Positions 9,302 to 17,409 of a stretch of 64,000 nucleotides of DNA are shown piece by piece. The translations under genes and the position numbers were made by a program. The stretch is from contig JBBDIP010000049.1 of assembly GCA_040880305.1 (NCBI GenBank), positions 1 to 64,000 of the forward strand. Reading direction: 5' to 3'. The DNA is from JBBDIP01 sp040880305. Lineage in GTDB: Bacteria; Bacillota; Sulfobacillia; Fermentithermobacillales; Fermentithermobacillaceae. The number at the start of each line of letters is the position of its first letter. Positions within the stretch are counted from its first letter, which is position 1. The notes under the pieces are model-generated. The model was not told the origin of the DNA. It searched no databases and saw nothing but the letters and a program-made list of their open reading frames with translations.

Positions 9302-9326
9302 AAAAAACCCCGGCCGAGGGCCGGGG
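9302..9326 (-). terminator. Intrinsic terminator forming the riboswitch expression platform
   Basis: Perfect 8-bp GC stem (9308-9315 with 9319-9326, loop GAG) followed on the minus strand by six Ts (9302-9307). It sits between the cobalamin aptamer and btuF, where ligand-bound RNA would stop transcription. This is the cleanest U-tract terminator in the window. Confidence 0.88.
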
Positions 9327-9383
9327 GTCGGGTGTCGTACATGAAAACGCTCCCCCCTTTCGCTCGAAGGTAAGGTACGGGAA

Positions 9384-9553
9384 CGTTCAGGCAGGTCTCC
9401 TGGCTTCCGGATCGTAGCCCCCCGCCTTCCCAAAGGCTTTCGCCTTCAGTGGCTCTTGGGGTAGCTCCCCGGTTACAGTGGCGGCACCGCGCCGGAATCG
9501 CGCGTAAAGCGCTTCACCGGACTTCCCTATTCTCCCTTGCGGACACCTGAACG
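9384..9553 (-). promoter_or_regulatory. Cobalamin (B12) riboswitch
   Basis: Minus-strand aptamer of about 170 nt. The 3' part carries the B12 box (AGCCAGGAGACCTGCC, from 9392-9407), and the internal GCCACTG elements are present near 9450 and 9475. An 8-bp P1 stem pairs 9546-9553 with 9384-9391 (CCTGAACG with its exact complement). It is followed by the terminator at 9302-9326, so adenosylcobalamin should turn btuFCD off. Class and action are known for this family. Confidence 0.93.
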
Positions 9554-9607
9554 CTGGGAATATTCAGCTGGACTCAGAGCACCATAAGAACGCTAGGAGG
9601 ACGCCGG

Positions 9608-9862
9608 ATGCGATACGAAAAGGACAAAGACTTGGGATGGTTACTTACTTTCGCGTCATTTCTGGTTTTCCTGCTAGCCGCCACAATCTCCGCGGCCATG
9701 GAGGCCTCCCCCGCCGGCGTGCCCGAGGCGGTGGTCCTCGCAAACGCCCATCTCAATAGAGCCTTCGCTTCGGTGGCCTCCTCGTTCATCCGCTATGTGG
9801 CCATCGTCGGACTCATATACGGCATCATCGGTATCATCACCTGGCCGCCGGGCAATGCGTGA
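9608..9862 (+). CDS. Small two-helix membrane protein
   Basis: 84 aa with two hydrophobic segments (about 11-30 and 62-79) separated by a polar stretch; otherwise unrecognised. The ATG has a strong AGGAGG (9595-9600) with 7-nt spacing, which argues for a real gene. It is divergent from the riboswitch operon, so its promoter must lie in or close to the riboswitch DNA. It stops just before the convergent nicotinate phosphoribosyltransferase gene. Confidence 0.65.
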   Translation: MRYEKDKDLGWLLTFASFLVFLLAATISAAMEASPAGVPEAVVLANAHLNRAFASVASSFIRYVAIVGLIYGIIGIITWPPGNA

Positions 9863-9868
9863 AGCCGG

Positions 9869-10912
9869 CTACTGCACCTTCTTGAGTCTCGGGTTCGCGA
9901 TTTGCCCTGGGATGCGGCCGCGCTTGGCGATGGGCTCGCCCCGGATCTCCTTGATGTCCATGGTCATGTCGATTGGACGGGCGGCCGAAATGTAGCTGCC
10001 TACGCCGAAGGCGTCAACTCCCGCGTGGGCCAGCCTGGCCATCCTTTCAGGCGTGATCCCGCCTGAAACGAAGATCTTGACGTGCTCGAATCCCGCTTGA
10101 TCCAGTCTGGCACGGACTTCCCTGACCAGCCCCTCGGTCACTCCGCCCCTTTCCGACGGGGTGTCGAGCCTGACGCCGCCCAAATCCTTGCCAAGCGCGT
10201 GTGCGACGCGCAAAGTCTCCTCGGCTTCGTCGTGGAAAGTATCGACCAGGATAGTCCTGGGCGAATCCTTTGGCATGTACGTGTTGTATGCTAATGCGGT
10301 CTTGACCGTGTCGCCCAGGATTAGCACCAGAGCGTGCGGGATGGTGCCAACGGGCTCTTTACCGGCCAGCTTCGCCCCAAGAATGCATGCCGCGCCGGTG
10401 GCTCCGCCAACTATGGCGGCGCGCTCCAGGACGGGAGCGACCGCGGGGTGGATGTGGCGGGCGCCGAAACAGATAAACGGGACGCCGGGCGCCGCGTCCC
10501 TGCACTCCCGGGCGGCGGTGGCCCAGGCCGAGGAACTGGCCAGAATGCCCAGGAGAGCGGTCTCGTACGCCCCAAACGCCGAGTAAGGTCCGATTATGCG
10601 GATCAACGTGTCTTTCTCGGAGAACGTCTCCCCCTCGTTTACTGCCCAAACCTGGACCGGAAGGCCCTTCAGGAGCTGGAGGCACTCAAGAGTCCCGGCC
10701 ACCACCCCGGACCGGCTGGTGAAGAGCTCCGCGGTGACCACGGTGCCATCCTTGCCTTCGCGCTCCAGGATCTCCTGGGTATTGACGAAATAAACGTCGG
10801 CGGTCGCTCCGGACCTGATCTCCTCGTGGCTTGCCGAGAACAGCCTGTCCGAGTCCGGCCTGTAGTTCTTTACGTCCTGCGATGTCCGAAAGAGCACCTT
10901 ACCGTTCTGCAT
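9869..10912 (-). CDS. pncB: Nicotinate phosphoribosyltransferase
   Basis: 347 aa; makes nicotinate mononucleotide from nicotinate and PRPP in NAD salvage. Family blocks seen include ELFTSRSGVVAG, FICFGARHIHPAVAP, LVDTFHDEAEETLR, GVRLDTPSERGG and IFVSGGITPERM; it resembles the short clostridial/archaeal type. The ATG at 10912 is favoured because AAGGGGAG lies just ahead. An ATG at 10945 would overlap the upstream rluB gene by 47 bp. Confidence 0.9.
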   Translation of the reverse strand: MQNGKVLFRTSQDVKNYRPDSDRLFSASHEEIRSGATADVYFVNTQEILEREGKDGTVVTAELFTSRSGVVAGTLECLQLLKGLPVQVWAVNEGETFSEKDTLIRIIGPYSAFGAYETALLGILASSSAWATAARECRDAAPGVPFICFGARHIHPAVAPVLERAAIVGGATGAACILGAKLAGKEPVGTIPHALVLILGDTVKTALAYNTYMPKDSPRTILVDTFHDEAEETLRVAHALGKDLGGVRLDTPSERGGVTEGLVREVRARLDQAGFEHVKIFVSGGITPERMARLAHAGVDAFGVGSYISAARPIDMTMDIKEIRGEPIAKRGRIPGQIANPRLKKVQ

Positions 10913-11819
10913 CGTACTCCCCTTCCCGAACTCTGCACGCGTCATCGTACAGCGCCGTGACCTCTTCGTCTTTTAGGTAACGCCACTTTCCTTGCGGCAG
11001 GTCTCCCAGCTGGAGCGGCCCCATCCTGGTGCGGGTGAGGCGCCTGACCCGCAGCCCAACGGTCCGACATACGTTCCTGACAAGGTGCTTCTCGCCTTCG
11101 TGGACCCCTATGAGGATCCTGGGTGGCCCTTGGACCGCTCCGGCGTCAGGAACCACCGGGCGGCTCTTGCCCTGCCCCCGCTCATCTAGCCAACGTGGCC
11201 GCCTGGGCTCCAGGAGCTTGGCGTAGTCAACTTCGATCTTCTTGCCATCCACGATTATACCTGAAAGCATATCCTTTATCTTCTTGACGATTTTCTCGCC
11301 CAACACCTCGACCAGATACTCCTTTACGACGTGGTGCTTGGGGTGAGTGAGGAGGTACGCGAGGTCGCCGTCATTGGTGAGGAGCAACAGGCCGTCAGAA
11401 TCCAGATCCAGCCGCCCCACCGGAAAAACCCGCGCCGAAACGCCCGTGAGGAGCAAGAGAACCGTCTTTCGATCGAACGGGTCTGAACAGGTAGAAAGGT
11501 AACCCGGAGGCTTGTTGAGCATGATGTAGACCAGTTCCTCTTTGACCTGCACTTCGCGCCCGTCCACCGCGACCCGGTCAGTCCCGGGAGTGACCTTCTC
11601 TCCAAGCGCAGCGACGTGCCCGTTGACCTGCACCCTCCCCCGCTCGATTAGATCGTCGGCGTGCCGCCGGGAGGCGACGCCAGCGCCGGCGAGGAATCGG
11701 GAAACGCGCAGAGGCTCGGCAGATGGGGGCGGCGCCTTTACTGGGGCCACCCCACTCCCACCGCGCTTGCCCCTGCTATCGGTCGCCCGCGGCCCTTTTG
11801 GCCGCGGCTGCTCTTTCAT
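10899..11819 (-). CDS. rluB: 23S rRNA pseudouridine synthase, RluB/RsuA family
   Basis: 306 aa. A charged tail (1-37) is followed by an S4 RNA-binding domain (about 38-85, RVSRFLAGAGVASRRHADDLI) and the catalytic domain with GRLDLDSDGLLLLTNDG, whose Asp makes pseudouridine. The ATG overlaps the ridA stop by 4 bp. Whether the target is 23S or 16S rRNA cannot be fixed from sequence; RluB is the more likely subfamily. Confidence 0.9.
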   Translation of the reverse strand: MKEQPRPKGPRATDSRGKRGGSGVAPVKAPPPSAEPLRVSRFLAGAGVASRRHADDLIERGRVQVNGHVAALGEKVTPGTDRVAVDGREVQVKEELVYIMLNKPPGYLSTCSDPFDRKTVLLLLTGVSARVFPVGRLDLDSDGLLLLTNDGDLAYLLTHPKHHVVKEYLVEVLGEKIVKKIKDMLSGIIVDGKKIEVDYAKLLEPRRPRWLDERGQGKSRPVVPDAGAVQGPPRILIGVHEGEKHLVRNVCRTVGLRVRRLTRTRMGPLQLGDLPQGKWRYLKDEEVTALYDDACRVREGEYDAER

Positions 11820-12274
11820 TTGAGCAGGGCCACCAGTTCCACTTCGACCACGGCGTTAAGGGGCAACTCGGCCACGCCGACCGCTGCCCTGGCGTGCTTC
11901 CCGGCATCACCGAACACCTGACCCAAGAGCTCTGAAGCCCCGTTGACCACCTTGGGCTGGTCGTTGAACCCGGCTGCAGAAGCGACAAACCCGGTAACCT
12001 TGACGATCCGCTCCACGTTGTCCAGGTCGCCTGCGACGCTCAAGAGAGCGGCGATGCAGTTGACCGCACACTGCTTAGCCTCAGCGTACGCTTCCTCGAG
12101 GGTCGCGTCCTTGCCGGCCTTGCCTGTCTTCTCCAGTTTCCCCTGCCTAAAGGGCAGTTGGCCCGATATGTACACCCACTTCTCAGCCTTGACGGCGGGA
12201 ACGTATGCTGCGACGGGTTTCGCCACGGCGGGGAGCTCGATCCCTAGTTCCTTCAGTCTTTCCTCGACTTTCAC
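11816..12274 (-). CDS. ridA: RidA family protein
   Basis: 152-aa member of the RidA/YjgF family, whose members hydrolyse reactive enamines/imines from PLP enzymes. It carries YISGQLPF near the N-terminus and VVEVELVALL at the end. It is about 20 residues longer than classic RidA, resembling the longer subgroup. The GTG at 12274 is chosen because AAGGAGG stands 8 nt before it; an ATG nine codons upstream has no ribosome site. RidA-type deaminase activity is inferred. Confidence 0.87.
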   Translation of the reverse strand: MKVEERLKELGIELPAVAKPVAAYVPAVKAEKWVYISGQLPFRQGKLEKTGKAGKDATLEEAYAEAKQCAVNCIAALLSVAGDLDNVERIVKVTGFVASAAGFNDQPKVVNGASELLGQVFGDAGKHARAAVGVAELPLNAVVEVELVALLK

Positions 12275-12403
12275 AAGCGTTGCCTCCTTATGGGGATTCA
12301 TCTAGATGATACAGCGTGCCAAGTTCCCGCACAACGTCGCAGGATCTGGCGCGAGAATGGTCGAATCGTTCAGAAGAGAATGGATCGGGGGAGGACTGCG
12401 ACA

Positions 12404-13045
12404 ATGATAATCCAGGCGCTCATGACCCCGAGGATCGACGTGCGCTGCTCAGAGCCCACTGACACACTGGAAAAGGCCCTCGCCGATCTGGAGGGTCACG
12501 GTTTCACCACCATTCCGGTTGTGGAGGGCTCCAAGTTTCTGGGCGTCATCACCCGCCGGAGGATCTTCGAGGACTACTTCAGGAGCAGGAGCTCTAATAG
12601 GGACGCATTTCTTCAAACCAACGTGGTCAATGACCACCTCATCACTGAAGTGCAAATTGCCAGCAGCAAGGACCTCCTTGATGAGGTCCTGTACCGCTTC
12701 CTGGACTCCCGGTACGATTTCCTGCCCGTCATCTCAGACGGGCGGTTCATCGGCATCGTAACCAGGAACGCCATGCTCAGCGCCTTCATCAAGGGCATGG
12801 GGCTGAACAAGCGCGCCCACAAGATCGCCGTCTTGGTCAACGACTTCAAGGGCACCTTGGCCAAACTGACCAACCTGATCTCGAACCAGGACGCCGACAT
12901 CCTTGGCATCGTCTCATTTGATCCAGAGATCATGAACCTGAAGTTCGTGGAGATAAGCGTGCGCACCGAGCACTTCAAGAATCTCGTGGATATCCTTGAA
13001 CTAAACGGGTTCAGCGTGTGCGAAAGCCGGATGGCCGTAGTCTAG
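12404..13045 (+). CDS. CBS-ACT domain protein
   Basis: 213 aa. Two CBS domains (about 5-55 and 70-120, typical FTTIPVVEGSKFLGVITRR and DFLPVISDGRFIGIVTR) are followed by an ACT-like domain (about 135-205, IAVLVNDFKGTLAKLTNLI). Such proteins sense adenine nucleotides or amino acids and regulate partners; no partner is visible. The ATG at 12404 is chosen because GGGGGAGGA (12387-12395) precedes it at good spacing. It ends 3 bp before the convergent spmB gene. Confidence 0.85.
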   Translation: MIIQALMTPRIDVRCSEPTDTLEKALADLEGHGFTTIPVVEGSKFLGVITRRRIFEDYFRSRSSNRDAFLQTNVVNDHLITEVQIASSKDLLDEVLYRFLDSRYDFLPVISDGRFIGIVTRNAMLSAFIKGMGLNKRAHKIAVLVNDFKGTLAKLTNLISNQDADILGIVSFDPEIMNLKFVEISVRTEHFKNLVDILELNGFSVCESRMAVV

Positions 13046-13048
13046 CCG

Positions 13049-13579
13049 CTAGCCCAGCAGCATCTTCCACATGAGGAACCCGACAAGAAACCCGCACGCG
13101 TCCCCTATCAGACACGACATGAGGGCGCGGCGGGTTCTTCTCACCCCAATCGACCCGAAATACAGCGTGACCACGTAGAACGTCGTGTCGGTAGCTCCTT
13201 GAAGGATGGAGGCCAGCAACCCCATAGGCGAGTCCGGCCCGTAGGTGCGCAGTAAGTCTCCCGTGACCGCCAATGCCCCGCTACCGCTTATGGGGCGGAC
13301 CGCGATAAGCGGGATTATGTCTGCCGGCACTCCCAGAGGCCTTAGGATGAAGGCCAGCCCCCGGGACAGATAGTCCAGCGCCCCTCCGCCTCGGAAGCAG
13401 GAAATGCCGACGAAGATGGCCACCATGTAAGGGAGCGCGGAAACGACTACCTTGAGGCCCTCTTCCGCTCCCCCAACGAAAGTCTCGTAGACTGGGATCC
13501 CTTTCAGGTACGCGTAGACCGGCACGCCCAGGAGCAGCGCGGGGAACACGTAAGTCCCTACTGCGGCCAAGAGGTGCAC
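13049..13579 (-). CDS. spmB: Spore maturation protein B
   Basis: 176 aa with about four to five membrane segments and the nucleoside-transporter gate motif shared by SpmA and SpmB (IAVRPISGSGALAVTGDLL). In Bacillus, SpmA and SpmB help dehydrate the spore core. The GTG start follows GGGGGAGGTGA, which overlaps the end of spmA, so the pair is translationally coupled. Confidence 0.93.
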   Translation of the reverse strand: MHLLAAVGTYVFPALLLGVPVYAYLKGIPVYETFVGGAEEGLKVVVSALPYMVAIFVGISCFRGGGALDYLSRGLAFILRPLGVPADIIPLIAVRPISGSGALAVTGDLLRTYGPDSPMGLLASILQGATDTTFYVVTLYFGSIGVRRTRRALMSCLIGDACGFLVGFLMWKMLLG

Positions 13580-13585
13580 CCCGCG

Positions 13586-14227
13586 TCACCTCCCCCCAAA
13601 AGGGCGGCGCTGGCGCGAGGGGCGGGTCGGGTCCAGCGGGCTGGCCGGACGTCCCAGGTTACTCAGGCGGCCTATCAGCCGATATGCGAGGAGTCCTCCG
13701 GCTGTCGCTGCGAGCCCGGCCACGGCGGTCGGGCCGGCTGTGAGGGCAGGCGCCCTAGATCCTAACGCTGCCCGAAGAGCGATAATTGTAGACGGGAAAA
13801 GGCAGAACCCCGCGGCGTTGATGATCACCAGGGCAGACATGGAGTCTACGCCCCTGTCGCCCTCCCCCAGCGCATCCTTCATCTCCGACATGGCTTTCAA
13901 ACCCAGGGGAGTCGACGAGCTGAGGCCCAGGGCATTGGACAGAACCGACGCTGTGACAGTACCAAGCGGCTTCGCCTTGCCCCTAAGGTGGGGAAACAGC
14001 GCTCCGAAGAGGGGCGCAAGGGCCCTGGCCAGGGCGTCAATTAGCCCTGACTTCTCGGCCAGCCGCTCAATGCCCATCCACAGGCAGAACATCCCGGCAA
14101 GGCCGATCATGAGTTCCACCGCCTGCTGGGCCCCTTCCAGAACCGCCGCCATCATCGCCTCCACTCGCCCAGTCAGAAGCGCGGTGAGGCAGCCTGCGGC
14201 TACCATGAGGATCCAAACGAAGTTCAT
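13586..14227 (-). CDS. spmA: Spore maturation protein A
   Basis: About 213 aa with several membrane segments; family blocks are FCLWMGIERLAEKSGL and LSNALGLSSSTPLGLKAM. It works with SpmB, directly downstream. The ATG at 14227 gives the N-terminus usual in the family (MNFVWILMVAAGC...); an in-frame GTG at 14272 would add 15 residues. Neither has a strong ribosome site, so the start is uncertain. Confidence 0.9.
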   Translation of the reverse strand: MNFVWILMVAAGCLTALLTGRVEAMMAAVLEGAQQAVELMIGLAGMFCLWMGIERLAEKSGLIDALARALAPLFGALFPHLRGKAKPLGTVTASVLSNALGLSSSTPLGLKAMSEMKDALGEGDRGVDSMSALVIINAAGFCLFPSTIIALRAALGSRAPALTAGPTAVAGLAATAGGLLAYRLIGRLSNLGRPASPLDPTRPSRQRRPFGGR

Positions 14228-14302
14228 AGAAAATAGGTATGTCTGGGCGAGGCGGGGTATCTCTGAGGACACTAAACCCCCAAAAAGCCGACAACGTCGA
14301 TG

Positions 14303-14327
14303 CCAGTGCCCACCTCGTGGGCACTGG
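14303..14327. terminator. 11-bp perfect hairpin upstream of spmA
   Basis: CCAGTGCCCAC (14303-14313), a 3-nt loop and its exact complement (14317-14327). It lies between the SASP gene and spmA. No T-run follows on the minus strand; on the plus strand a weak AACTCTTTC follows. Probable terminator or processing hairpin for the SASP transcript. Confidence 0.4.
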
Positions 14328-14355
14328 AACTCTTTCGGAGGCCTCGAAATGACAT

Positions 14356-14375
14356 CCCCCCGGTCTCCCGGGGGG
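14356..14375 (-). terminator. GC hairpin directly after the SASP gene
   Basis: CCCCCCGG (14356-14363), a 4-nt loop and CCGGGGGG (14368-14375), starting 7 bp after the SASP stop codon. No U-tract follows on the minus strand. It could terminate or stabilise the SASP mRNA. Confidence 0.45.
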
Positions 14376-14381
14376 AGTTTG

Positions 14382-14717
14382 CTACCGCCAGTTTGGGTCC
14401 TCGGCCATGTGGGCCTCGGCGTACTCGATCATCCTCTTGACCATTTGGCCGCCTAGGCGGCCTCCAAGTTGTCCGCCTATCCTGCCGCACTCCCTGGAGG
14501 TCATGTTACCCCAGCCCACGGTCTGGATCTTGTCGAGCAGACCGAGTTCGTCAGCCACCTCGTACTTCATCCGATCAAGGTTGTTCTCGAACTGGTCTTC
14601 CGAGACCGCGTCACCTGATCCCTGGACATATCCTAACTCCTGGGCGACTTCGTACTTCAGCCTGTCAAGTGCCCTTGCTGTCTCTCGATCGACCGGTCTT
14701 TTCCGTCGTCTCCCCAA
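14382..14717 (-). CDS. Alpha/beta-type SASP with duplicated N-terminal motif
   Basis: 111 aa. Small acid-soluble spore proteins coat spore DNA and protect it from UV and heat, and are degraded by the GPR protease at germination. The first-helix motif occurs twice, LDRLKYEVAQELG (17-29) and LDRMKYEVADELG (47-59), with a 30-residue period. It is followed by one C-terminal block, SRECGRIGG...GGQMVKRMIEYAEA (74-102). A classic SASP has one N-terminal copy and is 60-75 aa long. Flanked by spmAB and NHEJ genes. Expression in the forespore under sigma-G is expected from the family, not read here. Confidence 0.88.
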   Translation of the reverse strand: MGRRRKRPVDRETARALDRLKYEVAQELGYVQGSGDAVSEDQFENNLDRMKYEVADELGLLDKIQTVGWGNMTSRECGRIGGQLGGRLGGQMVKRMIEYAEAHMAEDPNWR

Positions 14718-14744
14718 AGAAGGATCCCTCCTCGGGGCGGTAGC

Positions 14745-15671
14745 CTATTTATGTTTCCCAGCTACAGCCGCCGATAGAAGGGGATCTATGTTCTGCCTTG
14801 TCGTGAGGACAGGCCCAAACAGGTCGCCGGCTGCGGAAATCCGGGCAGGGGCGGTCTCAATATTCCACGATTTGGGATGCACGCTGTCAAGTTCGTCCCA
14901 GGTCACAGGCATCGAGACCGGCGCGCCGGGTGTGGCTCGGACACCGTAGACCGAGGAGATGGTCTGCCCCCTGGCGTTTTGAGGATAGTCGATGTAGACG
15001 CGCCCTGTCCTATCCCTGACCTTTCGCTCCAGAGTGATTTTCTCGGGATAAGCGTCGCGGATGAACCGGGCCCCGTACTTCACGAAGGAGGATATCTCCT
15101 GGTAGGAGTACTTTGGCTCCACCGGCACGTAAATGTGGAGGCCCGTCGCGCCGGAGACCTTGGGGAATCCGAGCAGCCCCCACTGGTCGAGCAGGCTCTT
15201 GACGACGCGCGCAACGACTTTCACGTCGTCCCAGGTGGTACCCTCGGAAGGATCGATGTCGAACACGGCGAAGTCGGGGCAATCCGGGTTGTCGTAGCGC
15301 GATAGCCAGGGGTTCACCTCCACCACGCCCGAATTGGCCATCCACACCAGCGTTTCGACGTTGTCGCAGAGGATGAAGTTGATGTAAGTGCCTCTGTCCT
15401 TTGACAAAAGGGGCGCGAGACGCACCCACTCGGGCATGCCAAGCGGGGCGTCCTTCTGGTAGAAACCTTTTTCCCCGGTCCCGCCGGGGAAGCGCACAAG
15501 GGAAAGCGGCCTGTCCTTGAGGTGAGGGAGCAGGACCGGGGCCATCGCCGCGTAGTAGTCGATGAGGTCGCCCTTGGTGAAAGAGTCAGCCGGCCAATAG
15601 ACCTTGTCCAGGTGGGTGAGCTGGACGTCCCTCCCCCCCACCCGCACCACAACCGCGCCTTTACCCGGCAT
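14745..15671 (-). CDS. NHEJ DNA polymerase, LigD polymerase-domain type
   Basis: 308-aa stand-alone version of the LigD polymerase domain (archaeo-eukaryotic primase fold), which fills gaps during end joining and prefers ribonucleotides. The metal-binding motif FDIDPSEG and the SGATGLHIYVP block are present. Order on the minus strand is ku, ligase, polymerase; this start overlaps the ligase end by 11 bp. The nuclease domain found in Pseudomonas-type LigD is not seen here. Confidence 0.92.
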   Translation of the reverse strand: MPGKGAVVVRVGGRDVQLTHLDKVYWPADSFTKGDLIDYYAAMAPVLLPHLKDRPLSLVRFPGGTGEKGFYQKDAPLGMPEWVRLAPLLSKDRGTYINFILCDNVETLVWMANSGVVEVNPWLSRYDNPDCPDFAVFDIDPSEGTTWDDVKVVARVVKSLLDQWGLLGFPKVSGATGLHIYVPVEPKYSYQEISSFVKYGARFIRDAYPEKITLERKVRDRTGRVYIDYPQNARGQTISSVYGVRATPGAPVSMPVTWDELDSVHPKSWNIETAPARISAAGDLFGPVLTTRQNIDPLLSAAVAGKHK

Positions 15672-16539
15672 GCGTCGTCACGACCTCTCTTAGGACGGGG
15701 TGGCGCAAGCGCCCGTCGGGAGTCATTTCGGTGAAGTCCACTTCCACCCCGTAAAACGGTTCCACCCAGCGAATCTGCCGCACCTCCGCCTTGGAGGGCA
15801 AGGCGGCGACGCCGGCAGGCGGTCCCGCGGAATCCAGCGGGCGAAGGCTCTCCAGCAGCAGTTTCTCGTAGTCGCGGTTGAGCCCCGACGATACGCGCCC
15901 CACGACTCTAAAGCCATCGCTCACCTTCTCGGCCGCCACCAGCGACCCCAACAGCCGGCCCGGCGACGGCAGGTAGCCGACCACCCAAAAAGTCCCCTCG
16001 TGCAGGTTCTTGAGCTTGAGCCAGTCGGTCGTCCGCTGGCCGGGGAAGTAAAGGCTGTCCCTCCGCTTAGCCATTACGCCTTCCATGTCCTGCTCTTTTG
16101 CCCAGGAAAACAGCGCCCTGCCTTCCGCCTCGACCGTCTGGGATAGGATGGCGGACCCGCCCCAGGACATGCAGTCCGACAGCGCATCCTTGCGACCGTG
16201 CAGGGGCAACTCCAGCAAGGACCCGCCGTCCAGCCAGAGGACGTCGAACGCCACGAACAGCACGGAATCGGGGCATGTCCGGAGGTAGGAAAAGTCGACC
16301 TTGCCGCCTTTCATGGCCACGATCTCGCCATCGAGCAGGACTTCCCTGCTCCGGAGGGCGGGCGCCATCGAAGACAGGACCGGGAACTTGGGCAGAAGCG
16401 GCTTGCCGTTACGCGAGTCCAGGTAGAGACCCTGGGGACTGATATAGGCCAGACACCGGTACCCATCCCACTTCAGCTCGAACAGCCAATCGTCGCCGTC
16501 GAAGGGGCTGGGCGCAGCGCTGGCCAGCATAGGGCTCAT
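15661..16539 (-). CDS. ATP-dependent DNA ligase, LigD ligase-domain type
   Basis: 292 aa. The adenylated lysine lies in ELKWDGYRC (KxDGxR), followed by LLDGEIVA, EGVMAKRRDSLY and the OB-fold C-terminus. It seals double-strand breaks with Ku. The ATG at 16539 starts MSPMLASAAPSPF, the usual beginning of this domain, 23 bp after the ku stop. A longer in-frame reading to 16689 would overlap ku by 128 bp and is rejected. Confidence 0.92.
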   Translation of the reverse strand: MSPMLASAAPSPFDGDDWLFELKWDGYRCLAYISPQGLYLDSRNGKPLLPKFPVLSSMAPALRSREVLLDGEIVAMKGGKVDFSYLRTCPDSVLFVAFDVLWLDGGSLLELPLHGRKDALSDCMSWGGSAILSQTVEAEGRALFSWAKEQDMEGVMAKRRDSLYFPGQRTTDWLKLKNLHEGTFWVVGYLPSPGRLLGSLVAAEKVSDGFRVVGRVSSGLNRDYEKLLLESLRPLDSAGPPAGVAALPSKAEVRQIRWVEPFYGVEVDFTEMTPDGRLRHPVLREVVTTHAG

Positions 16540-16561
16540 CCTGGGGATACCCAGGATAGCC

Positions 16562-17407
16562 TCACCCGCCCGGAGGCGGGGACGGTCCTGCTTCAACCTG
16601 GTTCTCGCCGGCGGTCTTCCGGCGCCTGGGAGGCTTCTTCTCGGACTTGGCCTTCTCGACGCTCTTCCGAAGGGCCACCATGAGGTCAATGACCTGGAAC
16701 GCGGCCTCGGGCTGTTTCACAATCTGCCTGCCCTGGACCTTTCGTTGGATCAGGTCAGCCACCGCCTCTCTTTGGCGGTTGTGGTACTTGGACGGGTCGA
16801 AGCCTGTCGAGAGAGCCTCGATTAGAGTACGAGCCATGGCCTGCTCGCGGGCTCCGAGTTCGGTTTTGGCGCTTACCCGAAGCTCTTCTCCGGAGCGGAC
16901 CTCGTCTGCCCAAAACATGGTCTCCAGCATGATGTACTTGTCACCGTAGGCCCGCACGACGGCCAGCGTCTCCTTGGCGCGTATGGCCACCCTGGCCAGG
17001 GCCACTTTGCCTTCTTCCTTCATGGACCCCAAGAGCAGCGAATACGCCTTCTCGGCGCCTTCTCGCGGCTCAAGATAGAAACTCTTCTCGTAGTACACGG
17101 GATCGACGTCGGAGAGCTTCACGAAATCCAGAATCTCGATGGCGTGGGCGTCGGGGCCCGGGATAGCCTCCATCTCCTCCTCGCTCACCACCACGTGCTC
17201 GCCTTTTTGGTACTCGTACGCCTTCACTATCTCCGCGGGGGGCAGCTCCTTCTCGCAGTGAGGACACCACTTCATGTACTTTACGGGCGTGTGGCACTCC
17301 TCATGGATAAGGTGGAACGACACCGACTTGCGCTCGGTGGCGGCGTAGAGCCTGACAGGTATGGCTACCAGGCCAAATGTGAGAGTCCCGTTCCACAGCG
17401 GGCGCAT
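16562..17407 (-). CDS. ku: Non-homologous end-joining protein Ku
   Basis: 281 aa. The Ku bridge-and-core domain begins MRPLWNGTLTFGLVAIPVRL and includes HEECHTPVKYMKWCPHC. A basic tail (KSEKKPPRRRKTAGEN...) resembles the C-terminal extension that aids DNA binding and ligase recruitment. As a homodimer it rings broken DNA ends. The neighbourhood of spore genes fits a role in repairing spore DNA before replication restarts, as shown for Bacillus. Confidence 0.95.
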   Translation of the reverse strand: MRPLWNGTLTFGLVAIPVRLYAATERKSVSFHLIHEECHTPVKYMKWCPHCEKELPPAEIVKAYEYQKGEHVVVSEEEMEAIPGPDAHAIEILDFVKLSDVDPVYYEKSFYLEPREGAEKAYSLLLGSMKEEGKVALARVAIRAKETLAVVRAYGDKYIMLETMFWADEVRSGEELRVSAKTELGAREQAMARTLIEALSTGFDPSKYHNRQREAVADLIQRKVQGRQIVKQPEAAFQVIDLMVALRKSVEKAKSEKKPPRRRKTAGENQVEAGPSPPPGG

Positions 17408-17409
17408 GG

